Assembly (NCBI GenBank): GCA_024400295.1 | Contig: JAKSNA010000003.1 | Span: forward strand, 62,001 to 126,000 | Direction of reading: 5' to 3' | DNA: 64,000 nt | Origin: Bacteroidales bacterium | GTDB lineage: Bacteria; Bacteroidota; Bacteroidia; Bacteroidales; F082 | Shown: positions 36,151 through 45,595 of the stretch, piece by piece | Position numbering within the stretch: the first letter of the stretch is position 1 | How the letters are laid out: every line of letters begins with the position of its first letter | Notes under the pieces: model-generated | The model's input: only the letters and a program-made list of their open reading frames with translations | The model's database searches: none | Told to the model about the DNA's origin: nothing | Translations under genes and position numbers: made by a program

Positions 36151-36189
36151 GAGAGTAGAGAGTAAAGAGTAAAGATAAAAGATTAAAAC
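36151..36189. repeat. Degenerate 7-nt repeat tract
   Basis: GAGAGTA, GAGAGTA, AAGAGTA, AAGATAA, AAGATTA follow the blaI stop directly, a clear 7-base period of one degenerate unit. Confidence 0.8.
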
Positions 36190-36209
36190 ACTGTGTAATA
36201 AAAAACATT

Positions 36210-37718
36210 ATGATTATCAACATTATAACAACATTTTTAGCAACGGCGGTTCTTTGGCTGACTTACCGTTTGCTTTTCAGGAATTGCAACAGGTTTCAGT
36301 TCAACAGGTTTATGTTGCTTTCGATGACCGCGTTTGCGTTCGCGCTGCCGTTCATCCACATCACGATACCAGCACAACTGCCTGAAAACGTGGCGTTTAC
36401 ACACAACATCACGAGTTATTTCATGCTTCAGGAAGTGGTTGTAACAGCCCAAAACGCATCGACGGACAGCCTCAACTGGATAAATCTCGTTTCAGTCATA
36501 TATATTATAGGTGTCATCTTGTTTTTATCGAAACTGATGTTTAACATATTGAAAATCCGCAAGATAGTAAAAAACAACATTTCCGAGAACATCGACGGAA
36601 TCAATGTCGTGAGGACGGGAGAAGAGCATATCCCCTACTCTTTCATGAACAACATTTTCATTCCGAAGGGCGACACCGACCCAGAGATTCTGAAACACGA
36701 GATGAGCCATGTCAGGAACCGTCATTCGCTCGACATCATTTTCATCGAGACGGCGACCGCCTTCCAGTGGTTCAACCCTTTCATGCGTCTGATTAAGAAA
36801 GACTTACAAAACATTCACGAATACACCGCCGACCGTGATGTCATCGACAACGGCGCGGACAAGACCGACTATATGATGTTGATCCTGCAGCAGTGCACGG
36901 CTTCAGGAACAGGCGCACGGCCGGGCGCTTCAACAAGTATAGGCAATAACTTCAGTTTTTCACTAACTAAAAAAAGAATTAAAATGATCACAAAAAAAAG
37001 CAAAACAAAAGGCCTGATTTGGCGCACATTAGGTGTCTTGCCAGTGGCAGCCGTGCTGCTTGTCGCCAATGCGAAGGTGACAGCACAGGAAAAAACAAAC
37101 TCGAAATCAATTGAAAATGAATCAGTTGATGCTATTGCGCAAACCTTCACAAATGGAAATTCACAGAATCCATGCATTGTCTATGAAAACCATATCCTTC
37201 AATTGGACGCAAACCAAATGGATTTCGGCGACCTTGATTCTGTTTCGGTTTTCGGATATGTAGTCAGGCAAAAAGAAGAGAAAGACCCATTTACCGGCGA
37301 AATGAAAAAAGTGCTTTCCATTAAAAATGCACCGACTGGCAAAATCAATTTCAAAGCGCTGGGCGACAACAAGTTCGAAGTGACTAAGCAGAACAACGAC
37401 ACCATTTATAAAGTTGTCGAACAGATGCCTGAGTTTCCGGGCGGAACAGCCAAGATGTTGACTTTCATCTCGGAAAACATCAAGTATCCGCAGTCGGCGA
37501 TGGAGAAAGGTATCGAAGGCAAATGCTACATCCAGTTCGTCATCGACGTTGACGGCAGCGTAACAAACGTTGAGCTGATGAGAGGTTTTGACAAAGAATG
37601 TGATGCCGAGGCGTTGCGTATCGTCAATTCAATGCCGAAATGGAAGCCAGGGAAAAAAGATGGCAAACCGGTGAGAACCATTTACATGATTCCTGTTGCG
37701 TTCAAACGACATAATTAG
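36210..37718 (+). CDS. M56/BlaR1-like sensor protease with TonB C-terminus
   Basis: 502 residues. Transmembrane segments occupy residues about 1-20, 33-50, 85-110 and about 270-290. The zinc-metalloprotease motif HEMSHVRNRHS (about 166-176) with a downstream glutamate in IFIETATAFQW is the M56 active site. The C-terminal about 95 residues carry a TonB-type domain: EQMPEFPGGTAKM, SENIKYPQSAMEKGIEGK and WKPGKKDGKPVRT. The M56 domain should cleave the BlaI partner; the TonB domain should interact with outer-membrane partners. The penicillin-binding sensor domain of classical BlaR1 is absent, so the signal is unlikely to be a beta-lactam. Confidence 0.88.
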   Translation: MIINIITTFLATAVLWLTYRLLFRNCNRFQFNRFMLLSMTAFAFALPFIHITIPAQLPENVAFTHNITSYFMLQEVVVTAQNASTDSLNWINLVSVIYIIGVILFLSKLMFNILKIRKIVKNNISENIDGINVVRTGEEHIPYSFMNNIFIPKGDTDPEILKHEMSHVRNRHSLDIIFIETATAFQWFNPFMRLIKKDLQNIHEYTADRDVIDNGADKTDYMMLILQQCTASGTGARPGASTSIGNNFSFSLTKKRIKMITKKSKTKGLIWRTLGVLPVAAVLLVANAKVTAQEKTNSKSIENESVDAIAQTFTNGNSQNPCIVYENHILQLDANQMDFGDLDSVSVFGYVVRQKEEKDPFTGEMKKVLSIKNAPTGKINFKALGDNKFEVTKQNNDTIYKVVEQMPEFPGGTAKMLTFISENIKYPQSAMEKGIEGKCYIQFVIDVDGSVTNVELMRGFDKECDAEALRIVNSMPKWKPGKKDGKPVRTIYMIPVAFKRHN

Positions 37719-37903
37719 AGACCGTTTGTGAGAAATTCTCTCAAACCGATGTGCGTTATCCCATTGTCGTCGCTTCTTTTCACGAGCGGCGACATTGAGA
37801 TGACGTATTTAGGGTAGTTATCGTTAATGCTTTTGAGTCGTCCGAACTCACGTCCCCTTGTTTCATCAGATGCAATCAGCCAAGATGTTTGGATGTAACA
37901 TTT
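37715..37903 (-). pseudogene. C-terminal remnant of a DUF4143-type ATPase
   Basis: The - strand frame ending at the stop 37715-37717 reads for about 62 codons with the fragments REFGRLKSINDNYPKYVISMSP and GITHIGLREFLTNG, then hits an upstream stop at 37904-37906. This matches the end of the AAA+DUF4143 ATP-binding proteins common in Bacteroidetes (typical end: DNYPKYVxSM...HxxIxxFL). No start codon and no N-terminal portion are present, so it is a decayed fragment whose last bases overlap the preceding gene. Confidence 0.75.
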
Positions 37904-38025
37904 TTATCAATTACAAGTTATAATTTTAACAATTATTTTACAATTATGACTTATATGTAATATTTTTACATTATGTTGTGAAATTTATTTTGAAAAAAAT
38001 GACAACTAATCTCAACAATTTTCAT

Positions 38026-38033
38026 TATCTTTG
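38026..38033 (+). promoter_or_regulatory. -7 element for the prohibitin gene
   Basis: TATCTTTG, 29 bases before the start codon. The rest of the gap from 37904 is A/T-rich with no other feature seen. Confidence 0.5.
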
Positions 38034-38062
38034 CAACGTTTATTTTCAAAATTCAGTTTATC

Positions 38063-38923
38063 ATGGAATACACACAACAGTCTAATTATCAAAACAATAA
38101 CAACATGAACAACAAGAAATTCGCACCTATTGTCGTAGTTATAGTAGCGGTGTTGCTACTCATTATTTTCTGGAGCAGAATCACAGTGACCATTCCTGCT
38201 GGTAACGGCGGCGTGCTTTACCGTCTGTTCGGCGGCGGCATCGACACATCGAAGACATACGAGGAAGGCTTCCATTTCATCGCGCCGTGGAACACTATGG
38301 AGAAATACGAGACGCGTCAGCAGGTCGCCGACGAAGAGATGAGCGCGTTGTCGTCCAACGGCTTGGAAATCAAGATAGAGTTTTCCACATGGTACAGACC
38401 GAAATGGGACGAACTCGGCGAGCTTCACGCCTCGATAGGCACGCAATATCTCACGAGAGCCGTCATCCCTGCCATGCGCTCGGCAGCGAGAAGCGTTGTA
38501 GGCCGTTACACGCCTGAGCAGATTTACTCGACAAAACGCGATGCCATCCAGGAAGAGATATTCGAAGAGACAAAGAAACTCTTAGACACGAAACACATTG
38601 AACTCGACCAGGTCCTCATCCGTTCCGTCACGCTCCCGCCAACCATCAAGTCGGCCATCGAAAGCAAGCTGAAGCAGGAACAGGAAGCCCTCGAATATGA
38701 GTTCAAACTCGACAAAGCCGCACAAGAGGCTGAACGTCAGCGTGTTGAAGCTGAAGGTAAGGCACGTGCAAACAACATCGTCAGCGCAAGTATCAACGAC
38801 AAAATTCTTCGTGAGAAAGGCATCGACGCGACATTGAAACTCGCAGAGTCACCAAATTCTAAGATTGTCATCGTAGGCAACAGCAAAGACGGAATGCCGC
38901 TCATACTCGGAGATATAAAGTAG
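38063..38923 (+). CDS. Prohibitin-family (SPFH/Band 7) membrane protein
   Basis: 286 residues. After a short polar N-terminus rich in Asn and Gln comes one transmembrane helix (APIVVVIVAVLLLIIFW, about 21-37). The SPFH domain follows (TIPAGNGGVLYRLFGGG, FHFIAPWNTMEKYETRQQ, VRSVTLPPTIKSAIESK) and then a coiled coil EAERQRVEAEGKARAN. Prohibitins form large ring complexes and organise membrane microdomains. The exact client is unknown. The gene stands alone and is followed by a short 7-nt repeat tract. Confidence 0.92.
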   Translation: MEYTQQSNYQNNNNMNNKKFAPIVVVIVAVLLLIIFWSRITVTIPAGNGGVLYRLFGGGIDTSKTYEEGFHFIAPWNTMEKYETRQQVADEEMSALSSNGLEIKIEFSTWYRPKWDELGELHASIGTQYLTRAVIPAMRSAARSVVGRYTPEQIYSTKRDAIQEEIFEETKKLLDTKHIELDQVLIRSVTLPPTIKSAIESKLKQEQEALEYEFKLDKAAQEAERQRVEAEGKARANNIVSASINDKILREKGIDATLKLAESPNSKIVIVGNSKDGMPLILGDIK

Positions 38924-38952
38924 TTTTTAGTTCTTAGTTTTTAGTTCTTAGA
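38923..38952. repeat. Degenerate 7-nt repeat tract
   Basis: TTTTAGT, TCTTAGT, TTTTAGT, TCTTAGA follow the prohibitin stop with a 7-base period. It is the reverse-complement style of the tract at 4732. Confidence 0.8.
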
Positions 38953-39016
38953 ATTATAGGGTGCGAAGTGACAACAGTGTAGCGGTTACAATATCCATGG
39001 CGGTTAAATATTTTGT

Positions 39017-39472
39017 ATGAGCAAGGTAAAACAGGCAAGAATAAGCATAAAAAACAAGCGGGCGTCGTTTGAGTATTTCATCATCGACAAATACACCGCC
39101 GGAATTGTTTTGACAGGCACCGAGATAAAAAGCATCCGCGAAGGCAAGGCAAGCATCGTTGATTCGTATTGCACCTTCATCGGCAATGAGCTTTTCGTCA
39201 TCGGGATGCACATCGCGGAATACAAATTCGGCACATATTACAACCACGTCCCAAAGCGCGACCGCAAGCTCCTCCTGAACATGAAGGAGTTACGCAAGCT
39301 CAAGGCCAAAAGCAACGAAAAAGGCTTCACCATTATCCCTGTCGAGATGTTCATCAATGAGAACGGTCTGGCAAAGCTCGAAATCGCCTTGGCGAAAGGA
39401 AAACATTTCTTCGACAAACGCGATTCACTGAAAGAAAAAGATTCGAGGAGAGAGATGAAGGAGGAAAGTTAA
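39017..39472 (+). CDS. smpB: SsrA-binding protein
   Basis: Binds tmRNA and delivers it to stalled ribosomes for trans-translation. The 151-residue length is standard. Diagnostic segments are [56 protein letters not shown] and [22 protein letters not shown], ending in the Lys/Arg-rich [17 protein letters not shown] tail. The tmRNA gene itself is not in the window. A 7-nt repeat tract follows the stop. Confidence 0.98.
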   Translation: MSKVKQARISIKNKRASFEYFIIDKYTAGIVLTGTEIKSIREGKASIVDSYCTFIGNELFVIGMHIAEYKFGTYYNHVPKRDRKLLLNMKELRKLKAKSNEKGFTIIPVEMFINENGLAKLEIALAKGKHFFDKRDSLKEKDSRREMKEES

Positions 39473-39505
39473 GAAAGAGTAAAGAGTAAAGAGTAGAGAG
39501 AAAAT
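39470..39505. repeat. Degenerate 7-nt repeat tract
   Basis: AAGAAAG then AGTAAAG-type heptamers (AAGAGTA twice, GAGAGAA) run from the smpB stop to the next gene, matching the tract at 36151. Confidence 0.75.
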
Positions 39506-39517
39506 ACAGATAAAAAA

Positions 39518-40093
39518 ATGAGAAAGACATTATTGGTTTTGACGATTTTGATGGCGATGCCATTTATTGGAGAGTCTCAATGCACAAAATCGTGCGCGAT
39601 GCCATGCAGCAATGCTGAAAAAGCGCTATGCAACAAAGCACAGAAAATCAACTGGATGAGTTTTGAAGAGGCGGTGAAACTCAACGAGACAGCCCCAAAG
39701 AAAATCTTCATTGACGTCTTTACGGAATGGTGCGGATGGTGCAAGAGGATGGACCAGACGACATTCATAAACAAAGATGTCATCGAATACATGAACGAGA
39801 ATTTTTATGCGGTTAAGTTTGACGCCGAACAGAGCGACACCATAGTCTTCGCCGGTTACACGTTTGTAAATCAAGGCGGTATGAACGGCAGGAAAGGCAC
39901 TCACCAACTTGCGGCGACATTGCTGCAAGGCAAGATGTCGTATCCGTCGTATGTCTTCATGAATGAGAAAAACCAGGCCATCACCGTTTTGCCAGGATAT
40001 GTCGAGGCAAAGGAATTGATTCCGATTTTGAAATACATCGCGACAGACGCGTATATGAAAACAACATATCAAGATTACATCAAACAGAAATAA
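39518..40093 (+). CDS. Exported thioredoxin-like protein
   Basis: 191 residues with a signal peptide (MRKTLLVLTILMAMPFIGESQ). A thioredoxin-fold domain (about 45-175) includes the CxxC motif WCGWCKR (about 71-77) and a downstream cis-proline segment SYPSYVF. Six extra cysteines lie near the N-terminus (CTKSCAMPCSNAEKALC). It probably acts on disulphides of exported proteins. It abuts the next gene, with the stop TAA followed at once by ATG, so the two are translated together. Confidence 0.88.
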   Translation: MRKTLLVLTILMAMPFIGESQCTKSCAMPCSNAEKALCNKAQKINWMSFEEAVKLNETAPKKIFIDVFTEWCGWCKRMDQTTFINKDVIEYMNENFYAVKFDAEQSDTIVFAGYTFVNQGGMNGRKGTHQLAATLLQGKMSYPSYVFMNEKNQAITVLPGYVEAKELIPILKYIATDAYMKTTYQDYIKQK

Positions 40094-41554
40094 ATGCGCA
40101 AATACCTGGTCGTCATATTGTCAGCACTCATCGTGGCATCAGTGTCGTGCAAGAAAAAGATTGATTTCTCGAGCGACAGTTCGCTGAACATCACTTTATC
40201 GACTGACACCATCACCTTTGACACTGTTTTCACCAGCATCGGCTCATCGACACGGATTTTGATGATTTACAACAATACCGACAAGAACATCAAAATTAAC
40301 ACGATACGGTTAGCTGAAGGGAAATCATCGTGTTACAGCGTTAACATTGACGGCGAAAGCGGCACCTCGTTCAACGACATGGAGATCTGTTCGGGCGACA
40401 GCCTCTACGCATTCATAAAAGTCACCATCGACCCGACAAACAACCCGTTTTTCGTCGAAGACCGTCTCATATTCAACACAAACGGCAACGAGAGCGTCGT
40501 TCATCTCACCGCTTTCGGGCAGGACGCGAAATACATCATCGGCGACAAACGTTTCAACGACTATTATAAATATAAGGTGATTGCCGACAGTCTCGCTGAA
40601 GTCCACTGGACCGCCGACACCACGTATGTGGTTTATGGCGTGGCACTTATAAACTCATACGGGACGTTATACATCGAGCCGGGCACACACGTTTATTTCC
40701 ATAACGGAAGCGGTCTGTGGTCGTGGAGCGAAGGACAACTTGTTGTGCGCGGAACTGCCTCTGACCCGGTCGTTTTCCAAGGCGACCGACTTGAGACGTT
40801 CTACCGTGACGAGCCAGGGCAATGGGACAGAATCTGGCTCATGGAAGCACGTGAGAATCAAGGACATAGCATCAGCCACGCAATAATCAGAAACGGGTAC
40901 ATCGGCGTTCAGCTCGAACGGTTCCTAAAAGACAACCTCGCCCCCACCTTCATCGAGAACACCATCATCGAGAACCACACAGGCATGGGAATATACGCCA
41001 ACTGCTACAGTCTCAGGGCATCTAACTTCGTGGTCGCCAACTGCGGCAATGTCGGTGTCTATCTCACCGGCGGAGGCAGCTACCTCTTCAACCACGGGAC
41101 TGTCGCAAACTTCTGGAATAACTCCACAAGGAACACTCCAACCCTTTATTTCTCAAATATTTACCAGAATCCGACCGATGGCAACGCATACGCCTATCCA
41201 TTTGAATTCGAGATGAACAACAGCATCATGTACGGCAGCCTCGAAAACGAGTTCCTCACCGAGTTCTACTCGGCACCAGACCTCGACACGGCATACGTCT
41301 TCAACAACTGCCTGCTGCGCACAAAACGCTGGCACGAAGACATCTTCAAGAATTGCAAGTTTAACGAAGACCCGAAGTTAAAAGGTTACCACTCATTCGA
41401 TTACCATCTTGACACCCTGTCACCGGCAATCGGCTTGGGCGACCCGTTCTTCTCTTCTGGAGACCTGCAGTTCGACCTCGACGGCGTTGACAGAGGCAAC
41501 ACGCCTGATGCCGGAGCATACCAGTACATCTACGTCCCGCAAGAACGTCAGTAA
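40094..41554 (+). CDS. Beta-helix lipoprotein
   Basis: 486 residues with lipoprotein signal ending ASVSC (about residue 19). The first half is an Ig-like region (DTITFDTVFTSIGSSTRI), the second a right-handed parallel beta-helix: YIGVQLERF, IIENHTGMGIYANC, FVVANCGNVGVYLTG. Beta-helix proteins of this size are usually polysaccharide lyases or adhesins, but catalytic residues cannot be assigned. The C-terminus (DLDGVDRGNTPDAGAYQY) is typical of the family. Translationally coupled to the thioredoxin-like gene. Its last 7 bases overlap the convergent M23 gene. Confidence 0.8.
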   Translation: MRKYLVVILSALIVASVSCKKKIDFSSDSSLNITLSTDTITFDTVFTSIGSSTRILMIYNNTDKNIKINTIRLAEGKSSCYSVNIDGESGTSFNDMEICSGDSLYAFIKVTIDPTNNPFFVEDRLIFNTNGNESVVHLTAFGQDAKYIIGDKRFNDYYKYKVIADSLAEVHWTADTTYVVYGVALINSYGTLYIEPGTHVYFHNGSGLWSWSEGQLVVRGTASDPVVFQGDRLETFYRDEPGQWDRIWLMEARENQGHSISHAIIRNGYIGVQLERFLKDNLAPTFIENTIIENHTGMGIYANCYSLRASNFVVANCGNVGVYLTGGGSYLFNHGTVANFWNNSTRNTPTLYFSNIYQNPTDGNAYAYPFEFEMNNSIMYGSLENEFLTEFYSAPDLDTAYVFNNCLLRTKRWHEDIFKNCKFNEDPKLKGYHSFDYHLDTLSPAIGLGDPFFSSGDLQFDLDGVDRGNTPDAGAYQYIYVPQERQ

Positions 41555-43251
41555 TTCAGATTATACAAAACACGTGTTTCATTGTTAACTCCATCAGTAA
41601 CAACAACTTCGACTTTATTCTTTCCTTCGCGGAAATGAGAGTCAATCTCATAGAAAAGCAAGTCATCCTTCGCGTCATATTCACCGATGACCCACTCGTC
41701 ATTGACATAAACATCGTATTTATTGATACCTGTTTCAAGGTCTTTTATCTTAAATCTCAACGACTTACATTTAGAGACAGAAGCATCGGAAGCAAAGTTC
41801 AACGGTTTCACCTCAGGCGCGACAGTATCGGCGGCAAGAGCAAACTGTCCGAGACATCTCACTTTGGTTTCAACATTGCCTGCGACACGCTTTCCGCCTT
41901 GAGAAGAGAGCTGTCCCGTTTTGTCAACCAGTGCGATATAAAGTTTTTCAGAGTCTTTGAACTCCGGCAATGGCGCAATCGAAATCTTTATCGGTTTCTG
42001 CACAGGAATACATTCAGAACCAAGCACATACACACATTCAGACGCATAGTCGCCTGGTACATCGTATTGCTGTTGCGCATAGATGTATTCGTATTTATAA
42101 AACGCCTTTTCTGGAATCTCAGCGGTAAATCCGTCAAGTCCTATCGTCGTCGCCGACTTTCCGTCGATGCGGTAAAAACTTCTGTTGTAAGCATTTTCGT
42201 GATAATCCGTCAATGGTTTTTCGCCGACGAGAGTGAACTCCAACGTTGAGGAATTGCCGCTGTTGTCGGTCAGCACAAACCGCATTTGCAGCACATCACC
42301 TTCATTCACAGTGACATAACCCGTCTTCTCACCATAAACGCTCAGAATGTTATATTCATCAATCTGCGTCCTGACGTAACGTTTTTTGTCCCTGACAAAC
42401 TTCGCGTAATCAATCAAACTGTTCACATAACGAGTCTCATCGTATGAATATTCATCAACATTTAAGCTGAACATCAATCTGTTAGCAGCATACAGCTCGA
42501 TGCTTCTGACTCCGTATTTATGATAGAGTCCGGCGGTTTGGTCAAAATAAGAGATGCCGAAAGACACCGTACCGTTTACTTTAATCTCGCCGCATTTGGG
42601 CGAATATTTCCCGTTTTCACATTTCAATGAGAAAAACGAGACGGTGTCTTTTCCGCAAACCGACGACATTTCCTCAGGATAGACCGCAAGTCCGTTGATT
42701 GTCGGGCAGGTCTTGTCGTCGATTTTCACGCCGAACAGAAAAGGGTCGATCGGATGCTGTGACAGAGCGTCACGGATTTCGTAGTGAAGATGCGGACCGC
42801 CCGAACCGCCGGTATTGCCACTGAAGCCAAGCAAATCGCCGCATCTGACAGAAATCTCATCTTTTTCGAGGAAGATGTTCTGTTTGAACGACTTGCTCTC
42901 ATATTGCTTGTTTTTCACATAATCAGAGATGACATCATTAAATCCATTCAGATGTCCGTAAACAGTCATAAAACCGTCATAATGAGTGACATAGACAACT
43001 TTTCCATAGCCATACGGAGAAACGCCGATGCGACTCACATAGCCGTCGGACACAGCATAGACCTCCTTCCCTATCCCGCCGGTTTTTATATCAACGCCGG
43101 CATGAAAAGCGCTGGTGCGCAACTCGCCGAAAGTCGCGGACAATGAAATTGGAAATTTCACAGGCGACGGATATTGCGGATATTCACTGCTATTCTGACA
43201 AAGGCATACATTTGTCACCAACAAAATGACTGTCAATAATTTATATCTCAT
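41548..43251 (-). CDS. M23-family peptidase (murein hydrolase)
   Basis: 567 residues with signal peptide (MRYKLLTVILLVTNVCLCQ). The LytM/M23 zinc-peptidase core lies at the N-terminal third: the first ligands in TSAFHAGVDIKT (about 50-61) and the HLHYEIRD motif (about 154-161). The remaining two-thirds is beta-rich with no recognised motif and probably binds substrate or the envelope. Such enzymes cut peptidoglycan cross-bridges or act as activators when degenerate. Here both H-x-H and D ligands are present. The 3' end overlaps the convergent lipoprotein by 7 bases. Confidence 0.9.
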   Translation of the reverse strand: MRYKLLTVILLVTNVCLCQNSSEYPQYPSPVKFPISLSATFGELRTSAFHAGVDIKTGGIGKEVYAVSDGYVSRIGVSPYGYGKVVYVTHYDGFMTVYGHLNGFNDVISDYVKNKQYESKSFKQNIFLEKDEISVRCGDLLGFSGNTGGSGGPHLHYEIRDALSQHPIDPFLFGVKIDDKTCPTINGLAVYPEEMSSVCGKDTVSFFSLKCENGKYSPKCGEIKVNGTVSFGISYFDQTAGLYHKYGVRSIELYAANRLMFSLNVDEYSYDETRYVNSLIDYAKFVRDKKRYVRTQIDEYNILSVYGEKTGYVTVNEGDVLQMRFVLTDNSGNSSTLEFTLVGEKPLTDYHENAYNRSFYRIDGKSATTIGLDGFTAEIPEKAFYKYEYIYAQQQYDVPGDYASECVYVLGSECIPVQKPIKISIAPLPEFKDSEKLYIALVDKTGQLSSQGGKRVAGNVETKVRCLGQFALAADTVAPEVKPLNFASDASVSKCKSLRFKIKDLETGINKYDVYVNDEWVIGEYDAKDDLLFYEIDSHFREGKNKVEVVVTDGVNNETRVLYNLNY

Positions 43252-43347
43252 TATTTTCTTTATTTTCTCTTTGCAAAAGTAACAAATCTTTCAAGATTAA
43301 AACACAATATTTTTCTAATTATTATGGCAAATGTCAAAACAAAATAC

Positions 43348-43355
43348 TATCTTTG
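43348..43355 (+). promoter_or_regulatory. -7 element for the lipid kinase gene
   Basis: TATCTTTG, 63 bases before the start. No clear -33 element. Confidence 0.4.
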
Positions 43356-43418
43356 CACCCTGTTCATTATGATTAATAATAAAATCACACTGGTGATTAA
43401 CAACGAGTTACATACAAA

Positions 43419-44309
43419 ATGAAAGAACGAATCATATTTATTGTAAATCCAATATCCGGTCATCACGACAAGTCGAAATTTCCGGCTATCGTCGAAAGCC
43501 TCATTGACAAGAATAAATACGATTACACAATTGCATTCACGGAATATGGCGGTCACGCCAAAGAGCTGACAACCAATGCCATAGCCGATGGCTTTGATGA
43601 AATTGCAGCCGTCGGCGGTGACGGCACCATCAACGAGGTCGCCACAACGATGATCGGTTCAGAGCAGACCTTCGCCGTTGTGCCGTACGGCTCGGGCAAC
43701 GGGCTTGCGCGTCATCTTCATCTGCCGCTGAAACCAGAGAAAATCATAACGGAAATCATTAATAAAGGTATAAAGTCGAAAATCGACACCGCGAAGGTCA
43801 ACGGTGTGCCATATATCAGCATCGCCGGCGTAGGCTTCGACGCGCTCATCGCCGACTACTTCGCCAAGGACCCGAACCGCGGCTTCAGAACTTACGTCAA
43901 GTTCATCACAGAAGAATACCCGAGATTCAAGGAAAGCGACTACACCCTTATCCTTGATGACAACGAGAAAATTGAGTGCAAGGCCCTGTTCATCGCCTTC
44001 GCAAACTCCAACCAATTCGGGTACAACGCCAAGGTCTCGCCACACGCCTCCCTCAACGACGGGCTGCTCGACGTCTGCATCTTCAAGAAACCTAACCTGC
44101 TTGAAGTAGGCTTCGTCGCAGAACGCCTCATGACAAGCAGAATCGACAAGACACATTTCGTCGATATACATAAAGCAAGCAAAATCAAGGTGATACGCGA
44201 GAAAGACGAGGTCGTCAACATTGACGGGGAGGCCGTCATGATGAGCAAAGACGTCACAGTTGAAATCAACAAATTAAGTCTGAACATTTTACTGCCAAAT
44301 TACATTTAA
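43419..44309 (+). CDS. Diacylglycerol/lipid kinase family protein
   Basis: 296 residues of the DAGK-catalytic family (YegS/BmrU-like). Motifs: FIVNPISGHHDKSKFP, AVGGDGTINEVATTM (ATP loop, about 67-81), VPYGSGNGLARHLHLP and the C-terminal EVNIDGEAV-type strand (VVNIDGEAVMM). It phosphorylates a lipid or sphingoid-type base; the substrate is uncertain. The next gene (MscS) follows 14 bases later, so one operon is likely. Confidence 0.92.
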   Translation: MKERIIFIVNPISGHHDKSKFPAIVESLIDKNKYDYTIAFTEYGGHAKELTTNAIADGFDEIAAVGGDGTINEVATTMIGSEQTFAVVPYGSGNGLARHLHLPLKPEKIITEIINKGIKSKIDTAKVNGVPYISIAGVGFDALIADYFAKDPNRGFRTYVKFITEEYPRFKESDYTLILDDNEKIECKALFIAFANSNQFGYNAKVSPHASLNDGLLDVCIFKKPNLLEVGFVAERLMTSRIDKTHFVDIHKASKIKVIREKDEVVNIDGEAVMMSKDVTVEINKLSLNILLPNYI

Positions 44310-44323
44310 ACAAGAAAATCACA

Positions 44324-45595
44324 ATGATAGAGAGATATCTTGAGCTTCTGAAAAAAATCGGAATAAACTCAAACATTCCGGAAGACATCGCCTACGATTC
44401 AGCACAGACAATCGCTGTAATAACACTTTTCATCGTGGCGGCGGGGATGTTTTTCCTTGGCAAATTCTTGATAACCAAGATTGTAGGCAGCATCATCAGA
44501 AAAAGTGACAACAAATACGACGACTATCTGCTCAACTATCATTTCGGGACAAGAATGGCTTTTCTCATTCCGATATATATGACCAGAGCATGGATTGATG
44601 ACACCGCGCCGGAATTCGTCACTTTTGACAATTTTATTCTGATACTGACAAAAGTCTTTGAAATAATCACGTACATCGGCATACTCATGTCGCTCGTTGA
44701 CTCACTACAAGGGATGTACAACACAAAAGACGTCTCCAAGGCCAGACCCATAAAAGGTGTCGTACAGGTGATCAAAATCATACTCGTCATCGCGTGCATC
44801 CTGCTTGTCATCGCAGCATTCACGCAACGCGACGTCAAGAGCATACTCCTCGGTCTCGGCACACTTTCCGCCATCCTGATGTTAGTGTTCAAAGACTCCA
44901 TCCTCGGCTTTGTCGGGGGCATCCAGCTGACTACCAACGACATGGTGCGCATCGGCGACTGGATCGTCAAAGGAGAAGCTGACGGCACCGTCATCGACAT
45001 CGGGCTGACGACCGTGAAGGTCCAGAACTGGGACAACACGATTTCCACCATTCCGACGTATTCGCTCGTAACCGACCCCTTCACCAACTGGCGTGGGATG
45101 TCGGACTCCGGCGGACGACGCATAGCCCGCTCGATAATCATCGACGCCGACACCGTGAAATTCTGCACGCCTGAAATGCTCGAACGCTTCAGGAAATACC
45201 AACTCGTCGAGAAATACATCACCGACACCGAAAACGAAATCACCAGATACAACGAAGAAAACGGCATCAACACGTCAAGCCTCGTGAACGGCAGACGCCA
45301 GACCAACATCGGAATTTTCAGAGCTTATCTCGTTGAATATCTGATGAACAACCCAAATGTCAACAAAGACATGACGGTATTGGTCAGACAGCAAAGCCCA
45401 ACAGAGACAGGCATCCCGATTCAGATTTACTGTTTCAGCAAGAATAAGAATTGGCTGCCTTACGAAAGCATACAAAGCGACATCTTCGACCACGTCTTCG
45501 CGGTCGTCCCCGAATTTGACCTGAGAGTCTATCAAAAACCATCAAGCTACTCCATCGAGAACGCGATGAACGAGTTGAAGGCAAAAAAAGATTAA
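44324..45595 (+). CDS. MscS-family mechanosensitive channel
   Basis: 423 residues. Four or more transmembrane helices occupy residues about 25-185. The pore helix and beta domain follow: LLGLGTLSAILMLVFKDSILGFVGGIQL, DWIVKGEADGTVIDIGLTTVKVQNWDN and IPTYSLVTDPFTNWRG. The long C-terminal region (about 290-423) is typical of YbdG-like members rather than of the 286-residue MscS. It relieves turgor under hypo-osmotic stress. The last 4 bases overlap the convergent response regulator gene. Confidence 0.9.
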   Translation: MIERYLELLKKIGINSNIPEDIAYDSAQTIAVITLFIVAAGMFFLGKFLITKIVGSIIRKSDNKYDDYLLNYHFGTRMAFLIPIYMTRAWIDDTAPEFVTFDNFILILTKVFEIITYIGILMSLVDSLQGMYNTKDVSKARPIKGVVQVIKIILVIACILLVIAAFTQRDVKSILLGLGTLSAILMLVFKDSILGFVGGIQLTTNDMVRIGDWIVKGEADGTVIDIGLTTVKVQNWDNTISTIPTYSLVTDPFTNWRGMSDSGGRRIARSIIIDADTVKFCTPEMLERFRKYQLVEKYITDTENEITRYNEENGINTSSLVNGRRQTNIGIFRAYLVEYLMNNPNVNKDMTVLVRQQSPTETGIPIQIYCFSKNKNWLPYESIQSDIFDHVFAVVPEFDLRVYQKPSSYSIENAMNELKAKKD

